From the NCBI GenBank assembly GCA_016098155.1, contig JAAAJB010000742.1:1-14919 (forward strand): 14,919 nucleotides of DNA, in the 5' to 3' direction. The stretch is from Actinomortierella ambigua. Its lineage: Eukaryota > Mortierellomycota > Mortierellomycetes > Mortierellales > Mortierellaceae. A model generated the notes under the pieces. That model was not told where the DNA came from, searched no databases, and saw nothing but the letters and a program-made list of their open reading frames with translations. The first letter of the stretch is position 1. Each line of letters starts with the position of its first letter. The translations under genes were made by a program, and so were the position numbers. Below are positions 6,491-14,178 of this stretch, piece after piece.

Positions 6491-9085
6491 TCAGCGCTCT
6501 TTGCGATGAATCAAAATTCCCGGGAATTCCTTGCGGCACCACTTGCGGAGGTCATCAGAGATATGGTAATGCTCAGCATCAACCTGGAAAAGGCTTGGTA
6601 GAGATTCAATTAACCATGTCAAGTCTTCCTGACGGAACGCCTGGCTTAATCCTGAAAGGTCCAAATGATCTACTTGGCCAAACGCCTCGATAAATTCTCC
6701 TACAGATGACTTCACCAACTTGGCCGTCCCCGTCCCCATCAGGCCTAGGTAGTGCAGCTTCGTCAGTCGCTGGATCGGATGGTGTGGATGGCGCAACTTC
6801 TTCTTCAGTGCAGCATCTACCGCCTCTAATCCTGTTGCTGCCGATGATTGGACCTGATGCATCTCTTCGGCAGCTGCGTGGCTTGATCCTTTGGGCTGCC
6901 TTTCTTTCTCTATCGGTCCTGCCTGTTCTGGGTGTATCATTTCTGTGTCGCTGTCCGAAGTGTCAATAGGATCAGGTGTCCTCCATGGCGTGTTGCTGAC
7001 CGAATCGTTCATTGAGTCGACTTCTGCAGGTGGCGACTCCATGATGACATCCTCATCAAGCCTCGAAAGTGCCGTTCTGTCACTCTGATGGCCATCGCCA
7101 CGAGCAAACCGAGACCCAAAAAGGAAGCCTATAATCGACGTGATATTTTCTGCATGGCCGTATTCTAGAATGGTGGTTGGTGGAGGTGAAATGACGGCGG
7201 AGGTAGTGCCAGTACTGTTGGCAGTGGCAGTCATGGTGGTGGTCCGGGAGCTAGCTTCCAGCGCATTCTCTTGTTGTCTTCCTGGGCAGAGCTGGCGGCG
7301 ATCAAATAAATTGATGTGGATCACCAAGACCTCTAGTCCCGAGCAGACCCATTCACGATCATCAATCTCTTCTGGATCGATCGTTACGCCTGATGCCTCG
7401 AGCTGCTGCAGTGTTGGGCTGACGGAGCACATAAAGTCATGCAAACCCTTTGTGGAGATATTGGTGCAATACTGGATGTCGAGACGGGTGAGGGACTGGC
7501 ATTCCCGCGCCATCAGAGCCAGTGCCTTGTCACCGAGCTTGGTGCCTGCTAAATTGACAATCTTGAGTTGTGGGCCCAGCATGGTCCAGAGCACCGTAAA
7601 TTGGTCCTCTGTGATTTCGACGCACGATGCCATATCAAGCGCATACAGATGTGGACAGGATTTGCGAAGAGTCTTGGCCACATGCGAAAAGTCTTCTAGC
7701 GAAGAGTTGCCTGCTATCGACAATTCCCGAAGCTCGGGGCACGCCTCGACAATGTAGAGAAGGTCGTCGTCGTCCACATCCACGTTTCGCAGGTTGAGAT
7801 AAAGAATCCGTGAGACAGGATGGTCCAAGTCAAGCTTCCGCAATTGTGGCTGTTCATCGTCAACGTGCGGTGTCGTTTCAAGGGTGATTCCACGAAGGGA
7901 TAGGAATTCCAGATCAGGGCATCCATCCAGCAGCATGTGCACGAATGATCCTGTGATGGAGGTACGCGTAATCTTGAGGGCCGAGAGGCGCTTCAAGCCT
8001 TGGATGACCTGCGCCACATCCGTGCTGAGGGTCAAAGCAACGCCACTGAGTGAGAGCGAGGACAGGGTGTTGCTCGCCTTTTGGATAATCGCCATCTTGG
8101 TGTCGATGGAGTCGTGGTTCCCACGCATCGAGATACTGTTGAGGTGGGCCATGTTGCAGGACAGGAGCAAATCGTAGTCGGTCGACATCTGGCAGTGCAA
8201 CGAGCGCACCCAGTTTGCCTTGCTGGCAATCAGGCCACAAAAGGTCCGGTGGCGCCAGTTTCGGTCGACAATGTGGCGCCACATCAGGGGCATACTGTAC
8301 CGACGCCACATCCTGTTCACCCGCGATACACTCGCTAACGAGGGCTTGTCGAGGAATTCAAAGATGCAGCTGATGATATCAGGTACCTCCAGCATCCCCA
8401 AATGATCCAGCTTTCGGTAGAACGTAGGCTTGGTTGCAGTCTGTTGTTGTTGTTGCTCTTGTTTGTCCAGGTCAGCACTATTATGCTCTTCCTTGCACAT
8501 CTCGGAGCTCCCGGACGGTTCTAGGCAGGGTGACCACCCCTTGGCTTCCTTGTCTCTGAGTCTTTTGGAGGGGTGCGGCCACGTGAAATTTTCAGACCCG
8601 ATATCACTGCTGCCCCAGATGCCAGTATAGAGAGATGGCTGAGAGGACGAAGTCGGACCCGAAGGCGTGGCCACCAAATTGACAGCTTCAACGCCTGTAG
8701 TTAACGGTGGGTGCTGGGGCCCTGGCACTGCGATAGCAGCCGCTGAGGAGGGAGAGGCGACTGGTTGGGCCAAGGCCGGGAAGAGGCTTGCAAGGTAGGC
8801 AGGGTCGAGCTGAGTTGGCCCATAGAAGTGTTCAGGGATTTGTTGGCTCATGGGGTGTCTGGCACTGCTGCCACTGCTGCTGCTGCTACTGCTGCTGGTG
8901 GTCGCAGGGGTGCTCCCGAGATTCGACAAGGTCGAGCTGCTATCGGCCTTTACCAGGGTCGAGGTGGGGTCGGAACCAAAGGAGATGCATCCCGTGGCTT
9001 CAGAGGAGCTGGTTGGAGTGGAATTGTCATGCATGGTCCTGGGGTCGTTGTGAAAGAATGAAAAGCACGATGGGAAAGAACCCAT
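6491..9085 (-). CDS. F-box protein with leucine-rich repeats (AMN1/FBXL type)
   Basis: One open frame of 864 aa runs from ATG 9085-9083 to TGA 6493-6491 without introns. Residues 1-225 are Ser/Thr/Pro-rich and likely disordered, including an S8 run and an EQQQQQ tract. Residues 229-272 form a clear F-box (LEVPDIISCIFEFLDKP then LASVSRVNRMWRRYSMPLMW). Residues about 290-620 carry regular LRRs of the cysteine-containing/AMN1 kind, such as CPELRELSIAGNSSL, CPHLYALDMASCVEIT and CQSLTRLDIQYCTNIST. A polar insert of about 140 residues with acidic and Thr/Ser stretches interrupts the array, and a last LRR-like part (LTKLHYLGLMG, VDHLDLSGLS) ends the protein. By family it should be a substrate adaptor of an SCF ubiquitin ligase. 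Another ATG at codon 18 is possible. It is divergently transcribed from the GH31 gene. Confidence 0.93.
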   Translation of the reverse strand: MGSFPSCFSFFHNDPRTMHDNSTPTSSSEATGCISFGSDPTSTLVKADSSSTLSNLGSTPATTSSSSSSSSGSSARHPMSQQIPEHFYGPTQLDPAYLASLFPALAQPVASPSSAAAIAVPGPQHPPLTTGVEAVNLVATPSGPTSSSQPSLYTGIWGSSDIGSENFTWPHPSKRLRDKEAKGWSPCLEPSGSSEMCKEEHNSADLDKQEQQQQQTATKPTFYRKLDHLGMLEVPDIISCIFEFLDKPSLASVSRVNRMWRRYSMPLMWRHIVDRNWRHRTFCGLIASKANWVRSLHCQMSTDYDLLLSCNMAHLNSISMRGNHDSIDTKMAIIQKASNTLSSLSLSGVALTLSTDVAQVIQGLKRLSALKITRTSITGSFVHMLLDGCPDLEFLSLRGITLETTPHVDDEQPQLRKLDLDHPVSRILYLNLRNVDVDDDDLLYIVEACPELRELSIAGNSSLEDFSHVAKTLRKSCPHLYALDMASCVEITEDQFTVLWTMLGPQLKIVNLAGTKLGDKALALMARECQSLTRLDIQYCTNISTKGLHDFMCSVSPTLQQLEASGVTIDPEEIDDREWVCSGLEVLVIHINLFDRRQLCPGRQQENALEASSRTTTMTATANSTGTTSAVISPPPTTILEYGHAENITSIIGFLFGSRFARGDGHQSDRTALSRLDEDVIMESPPAEVDSMNDSVSNTPWRTPDPIDTSDSDTEMIHPEQAGPIEKERQPKGSSHAAAEEMHQVQSSAATGLEAVDAALKKKLRHPHHPIQRLTKLHYLGLMGTGTAKLVKSSVGEFIEAFGQVDHLDLSGLSQAFRQEDLTWLIESLPSLFQVDAEHYHISDDLRKWCRKEFPGILIHRKER

Positions 9086-9404
9086 GAAGAATTATGGTGG
9101 GACAAAAGGGCAGCGTGGCCTCGAAGCGTGTCAGGCAAAGCAGTCAGCTCTAGGTGAGCGAGGAAGAGGCGAAGAGCAGAAGGGTAGCAGTTGCTTGGTA
9201 GTGGCGATTGCAGAGGGTGTCTTCTTCCTGCCAGTGTCGACCGCAAGAGTGTTGTAAGAGTGAGAAATGCTGCGGTAGAGCAGATGAATGTCATTGTGCT
9301 TTTAAAGAGTTGGGGAAAGGGGGGGGGCAGGCAGGTCAACTGACATGTGGAGAGAGACAGAGAGAGGTCATTGCCACCTGTAATCTACTCAGCAGATGGG
9401 GAAT

Positions 9405-9441
9405 AGCAGCAGCAGCAGCGGCAGCAGCAGCAGGAGCAGGA
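9405..9441. repeat. Imperfect AGC trinucleotide repeat
   Basis: About a dozen AGC/CAG-type triplets with CGG and AGG interruptions occupy these 37 bases. It lies in the divergent intergenic region, 320 bp upstream of the F-box/LRR ATG. It does not sit in a supported coding frame. Confidence 0.85.
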
Positions 9442-9666
9442 GGGCGGTGGCAACATTGGCCCGACACTCATGCCCTGAGAGCGTCGTTCATCCATTGACC
9501 TTTTTAGGGACAATGAAGAGGAATGCATGGATGAAGTGAGCGGCGTGCAGCAGGCGGAGTGGCCAAATGCTCCTTTGGGGTAGGGGCGATGAGCAGCCCG
9601 CGTAGGAAGAGAAGGCGGACGCGGTATGGTGTCGCGCGGAGTTTGGAGGTGCGCTTACATAGGGAG

Positions 9667-9794
9667 AAGAAGAGAGAGAAAAGAGAGAGAGAGAGAGAGA
9701 GAGAGAATAGGAAAGACAAAGAGTTTGCGACACAGAGAGATAGAGAGAGAGAGAGGCAGAGAGAGATAGAGCATACTAGAGAGAGAGGGAGGGG
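9667..9794. repeat. GA-rich microsatellite cluster
   Basis: A clean (AG)n run at 9682-9706 is followed by several shorter GAGA blocks at 9735-9775 and 9777-9794. The plus strand is almost pure purine here, whereas from about 9843 onward it becomes almost pure pyrimidine. The tract may serve as a promoter element or simply be slippage-prone DNA. Confidence 0.9.
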
Positions 9795-10060
9795 TCGATG
9801 GTGAATGAATTGTGTTTAAAAGGGTGCATGGAGCACCCATGATGTCTCCCTTGCACACCTCGGTCTCTTCTTCACTCTCACCCTCCTTTCTCGCTCTCTT
9901 TCTCCTCCTTTGTGCTTGTGCCCACCATACTTCCCCCCCCCTTCCCCCCACCTCCATCCCTCCGTTGCGGATAATTCCACCATCCCTTCCTATCTTGCTT
10001 GCCCTTTCGTTCTTTTCTCCCTCTGTCTCCCTCATCTCTGCCTCGCTCCTCCCCGTAGCC

Positions 10061-13000
10061 ATGGCCGTCCTCTCAAGTTTTAGGCAGCGAATGGTGCCTC
10101 TCGTGCTGGTTCTCTTCCTTGGGGCCGCCTCCCTTGCCACTGCCAGGGCTGTAGCCAAGGTTGAATCGCCCAATCCCTCTCAGCAGCCTCTTCCTGACGA
10201 CAAAGGCGTCTGCAGCCACCTCACGGGCCGCCAAGACTGTGGCTACCTTGGCGTCACTCAGGATGAGTGCGCCCAGCGACAGTGTTGCTGGAGTCCCGCC
10301 GAGGGAGTCCCCTGGTGCTTCCACAAAAAGGTATGTGTAGACTACCCTCCGCTCCTTCCTTCCTCGACGATGCTGTGCATACTCAACTCCCAATACCTCG
10401 TGATTGTGCTCACTCACAGACCACGACTTCTTTCCCATGGACGGTGTCTATTTTGCCTTTGCATGATTGGATGGTGCCTCCATTCAAACCATATAGGACG
10501 TCGAGTACGTATGTCCCGCGGATATTGTGTCACGTCGCGATTGCGGGTATCTTGGTATAGGCCAGAAAGAATGGTAAGCAAAACATGCTTTTTTTTTGTT
10601 TCTTCGTCCTCCTTCTTGTCGTTCTTTCAAATCTTGTGATCCTGAACGGCGAAATACAAAAGAGCGCGTATCTTTTGCCGGTCGTGTAACTAGCGCTACT
10701 TTGAGACTACCCCTCACCCCTGACATTTATGCATGTAAAATGCATTCTCCTTTACTCCTTTATTTTACCCGCTTATGTAGTAACGACCGCAACTGTTGCT
10801 GGGACTCAAAGCCAAACAACCTGAATGGTCCATGGTGCTTCTACAAGCAGCATACCTGTAAAGGGTACAAAATTGTGTCCCAGACAGAGACCATGGACGG
10901 GCTCTTGATTCGCCTCGACCTCCTCGGTGGGCCAAAGGGCTGCGCTCGGTACGGTGACGACGTTCAGCAACTCGTCGTCCATGTCCACTTTGAGAGCGAT
11001 GCTCGTGTTCGAGTCAAGATCTCCGACATGAACCGTGAACGCTACGAGGTCCCTCCCTTGGCCATCCCTCCCGTCAAGTCCAAGAAGCGTACCCCTGCCC
11101 AAAAGTATTCTTTCGAAGTCAGCCCTGAGCCATTCTCGTTCAAGGTGACACGAACCGATACCAAGGAGACCGTCTTTGACACGGCCGTGGCTGGCACTGA
11201 CAGTCTGGTCTTCGAGGACGAGTATCTTGAAATCTCGACGGCTGTCCCCAACGACGCTGACATTTATGGTCTCGGCGAAGTCGTTTCCACCTTCCGTCGG
11301 GACACTCGAGGCACTCGCCAGACCATGTGGGCAAGAGACGCTGCCACCCCTGTCGGCGAAAATGTCTATGGTAGCCAGCCCTTCTATCTCGAGATGCGAG
11401 GCCAGCGTGCCCATGGTGTCTTCCTCAAGAACAGCAACGGCATGGATGTCATCATGACGCCTGGCAAGCTGACATACAAGGTCCTTGGCGGTGTTCTCGA
11501 CTTTACCATCTTCCTCGGCCCATCACCCGCAGAAGTGATCCGAGAGTACACCGAAGTTATCGGCCGTCCTCACATGCCCCCAGCATGGTCCCTGGGATGG
11601 CATCAGTCCCGCTACGGGTACAAGGACATTGACCAGGTCGAGGAGGTTGTTCGTCGGTACCGCCAAGAGAACCTTCCCCTGGACTCGATCTGGATCGACA
11701 TCGACTATATGGACAAGTGGTATGACTTTACCTACGATCCCGTCAAGTTTCCCAAGCAGAGAATGAAGGCCTTTGCGGATAACTTGCATACCCGCCATCA
11801 ATACCTGTCCCTCATCGTCGATCCCGGTATCCCTATTATCCCTGGCTACGAGCCGTATGACTCTGGCATGAGGGACGATATCTTCGTCAAGAGCGACAAG
11901 GGTGTCCCTATCGTCGGAGAGGTGTGGCCTGGAAAGACCTACTTCCCCGACTTTTTCAACACCAATGAGACGTGGGCCTGGTGGACTCGTCAGCTGAAAG
12001 GCATGCGAGATGATGTTGCAGTGGATGGTAATGAAAATAATCCTAGCCCCTCCCTCCCCATCCCTACAATGGTCTGCCCTTCAGTCTCACAGACACTTGT
12101 CGTACATTCTTGATATTCAACCCTTTTACTCCCATTCACCTCGTTTCCTTAGGTATTTGGATCGATATGAATGAGCCTGCTAGCTGGTGCAACGGCGAGT
12201 GTACCTCAAATGGTCAGTCTGAGGCCCCAAAGCCCCAAGGCTCAAAGTACCTCATCAACAATGCGGGTCGTCAGGCTCCACTAAATGAGAAGACCGTTTC
12301 TGTAACAGCCGTGCACAAGAATGGCCTGCGCATGTACGACACCCACAATGTAAGTCTCCTCCCTTAAATTCACGCTTGATAAATACCCTATATTTCCACT
12401 GTCTCAAAGAGTAGGCACTAACAGCCCTTTCTTTGTACCATAGCTCTATGGCCACATTGAAAGCGTTGCAACAAGACATGCAATGCTCTCCATCGATAAA
12501 CAAAGTCGTCCATTTATTCTCACACGATCAAACTTTGCTGGAACTGGGTCCCACGCTGCTCACTGGACAGGTATGTTCGAATCCAGCGTGCACACGTACT
12601 TCGCATACATACATGCCTGTCAAAGAATAGCATCTCTAACCAAAAAAAAAAAAAAAATGCAACGCTCTACTCCCTTTTCTCATAGGCGACAACTGGTCCG
12701 AATGGAACCATTTGTATTTCTCCATTCCTGGCATTCTTAACTTTGGCATGTTTGGCATTCCCTTTACCGGGGCCGATATTTGTGGCTTCGTTGGCAACAC
12801 GACGGAGGAGTTGTGCCTCCGCTGGCATCAGCTCGGTGCACTCTACCCATTTGCGCGTAACCACAATGCCATCAACATGATCGATCAAGAGCCGTACCAC
12901 TGGCCGAACTCCGTCTTGCCTGCTGCCAGAAAGGCGATTCAAATCCGCTATTCGTTGATGCCGTACCTGTATACGCTGCACACCGATGCCCACCAACAAG

Positions 13001-13908
13001 GTGATCCTGTCTGGCGCCCACTCTTCTTTGAATTCCCCAACGATGGCCTCACGCTGAAGATCGAGCACCAGTTCATGATGGGCCCGAGCTTGATGGTATC
13101 GCCAGCTCTGAACAAGGGACAGGTGCAAGTCAAGGCTTACTTCCCTGGGTCCGGCCGCTGGTTTGACCTGTGGTCATATGAGCTTGTCGTGCCAGGCGAT
13201 GGCGAGAAGAATTTGCCAGCCCCAGCACCACCCCAGAATGGTCCAGGCGACTCTACGGGTGAGCGCCCCAATCGATATCGCTCCCTGCCTGCCAGAATCC
13301 ACCTCGGAAGTGGTAATGGCACCACAGATCCGATCCCGATCCATGTAGCCGGAGGTCATGTTCTGGCCCTGCAAGAGAACCCTCAGCTCACTGTCGCAGA
13401 GACGCGCCTGCAACCTGTCACGGTTTTGGTGGCACTGGACGCCCAAGGTAAAGCCAATGGTCGGATCCATGTGGACGACGGCAAGTCGCTCGAGACGACT
13501 GTCTATGGCACTGTTTCCTGGGAGGCCATCCCGGGGGCACCAAAGCTGGTGAACAACGGAACGGTGGTTGGACCTAGTGGCATGCCAGACGATGAGAAGC
13601 GTCGCCGACTGGAGCATACGCAGACAGTCGAGAAGATTGTCGTTATGGGTCTGGATGTGAATCGTGGGGCTCCAGCTGCTTCGCCTACCGAGGACAGGCT
13701 CATTGCCGGTATCACCATCAATGGCCAACAGCTGACCATGGACCCAGCTCATGTTGGGTTCGTGGGTGAAGCGGCTGAACAACGCGGCACTGACCCAGCG
13801 CTGGGTGTGGCCTGGGTTCTCAACATCACCAAGGGATCGCTCATCTTTTCTGGCCTGAAGTTGGACCTCTTTGGCACGTGGGCTGTTGAATGGCGTTTCA
13901 CCTCGTAG
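10061..13908 (+). CDS. Secreted GH31 alpha-glucosidase with two tandem trefoil domains
   Basis: Modelled as join(10061..10330, 10497..10573, 10781..12027, 12153..12349, 12444..12570, 12686..13908): 3141 nt, 1046 aa, all introns GT-AG and phases consistent. The start is GTAGCCATGG, followed by a signal peptide (MVPLVLVLFLGAASLATA). Two P-type trefoils follow: Cys 51, 60, 70, 75, 76, 86 and Cys 96, 106, 116, 121, 122, 135. The GH31 domain shows LGWHQSRYGY, WIDIDYMD (W420-D427), GIWIDMNEPAS with nucleophile Asp536, HWTGDN with acid/base Asp641, and GADICGF. These are the family's catalytic signatures, close in style to animal acid alpha-glucosidase and sucrase-isomaltase. It should release glucose from the non-reducing ends of alpha-1,4-glucans outside the cell or in the vacuole. 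Several N-glycosylation sequons (NETW, NTTE, NGTV, NITK) occur. No membrane anchor is seen at the C-terminus. Confidence 0.95.
10331..10496 (+). other. Intron 1 of the GH31 gene, between the trefoil domains
   Basis: Donor GTATGT follows AAG (Lys90), and acceptor CATATAG ends at 10496. It is phase 0, 166 bp. The choice of acceptor is fixed by the second trefoil: the next exon reads DVEYVCPADIVSRRDCGYLG in the right phase for the following junction. Confidence 0.85.
10574..10780 (+). other. Intron 2 of the GH31 gene, inside the second trefoil
   Basis: Donor GTAAGC follows GAATG, and acceptor CTTATGTAG ends at 10780. The 207-bp intron is phase 2 and splits the TGT codon of Cys116, the third cysteine of trefoil 2. 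Splicing yields QKECNDRNCCW, which fits the trefoil pattern exactly. Confidence 0.9.
12028..12152 (+). other. Intron 3 of the GH31 gene, before the nucleophile motif
   Basis: Donor GTAATG follows GTGGATG, and acceptor TTTCCTTAG ends at 12152. The 125-bp phase-1 intron splits the Gly codon of VDGIWIDMNEP, so the GH31 nucleophile signature forms only after splicing. Confidence 0.93.
12350..12443 (+). other. Intron 4 of the GH31 gene
   Basis: Donor GTAAGT follows CACAAT, and acceptor GTACCATAG ends at 12443. The 94-bp intron is phase 0 and has a good branch-site candidate, CACTAAC, at about 12416-12422. Splicing joins YDTHN to LYGHIES, a conserved GH31 stretch. Confidence 0.93.
12571..12685 (+). 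other. Intron 5 of the GH31 gene, splitting the acid/base motif
   Basis: Donor GTATGT follows TGGACAG, and acceptor TTCTCATAG ends at 12685. The 115-bp phase-1 intron splits Gly640 in HWTGDN. A branch-site candidate CTCTAAC (12634-12640) is followed by a run of 16 A at 12642-12657, then a pyrimidine tract to the acceptor. Confidence 0.93.
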
Positions 13909-14178
13909 GAAGACTGAGTTTGAGAACGCATTTCTTTTAGCAAATGCTGCATGGCTCCTCATATGGAACGCCCTTATCTTAGAGTTGTTCAAAAGGATTC
14001 AATTAAACTTAAAAAGGTGCGAACGAAATGTGCACGGGGCTTTTCATGGTGTATGACTGAGGGCATTTTGGTTGCGGCTGAGAAGAAACACTTTATAGTC
14101 CCTCAATTTTGTTCAAAGCAAATTGCAAAATAAAGTGGAAGGGAAGTCAAATACACGCAGTAGAAAAGGACAGGGAAA
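13909..14178. other. Gap between convergent genes with polyadenylation signals
   Basis: The GH31 gene ends at 13908 and the facing gene ends at 14179. On the plus strand ATTAAA at 14002-14007 and AATAAA at 14129-14134 are candidate polyadenylation signals, 94 and 221 bases after the GH31 stop. Use of the second would take the GH31 transcript to within a few tens of bases of the facing coding sequence. No gene is supported in the gap. Confidence 0.5.

Larger units (their letters stand above)
9086..10060. promoter_or_regulatory. Divergent promoter region between the F-box/LRR and GH31 genes
   Basis: This 975-bp stretch holds no convincing gene. For the plus-strand GH31 gene there is a TATA-like TTTAAAA at 9815-9821 and a strongly CT-rich leader from about 9843 to 10052. 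For the minus-strand gene there is CTTTAAAAG (plus 9299-9307 region), about 215 bp upstream of its ATG. Frames seen here encode only SL-, RE- or AG-type low complexity. The long CT leader has an in-frame open extension upstream of the GH31 ATG, which I regard as untranslated. Confidence 0.6.

Noticed and set aside
7140..7757. 205-codon plus-strand frame
   Set aside because: It is antisense to the LRR part of the F-box protein, has no start context or domain, and is rich in Ser/Cys as expected of a shadow.
8950..9339. Minus-strand 129-codon frame with a signal-peptide-like start
   Set aside because: It overlaps the 5' end of the F-box/LRR gene in another frame, is Leu/Pro/Thr-rich low complexity, and has no homology that I recognise.
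9812..10060. In-frame extension of the GH31 protein upstream of ATG 10061, including ATGs at 9839 and 9842
   Set aside because: It is open only because the leader is CT-rich, and it encodes low-complexity Ser/Pro/Leu. The ATG at 10061 has a strong context and is followed at once by a standard signal peptide.
9488..10173. Minus-strand frames through the GA/CT tracts
   Set aside because: They encode only SLSLSLS or RKREGE-type low complexity from microsatellite DNA.
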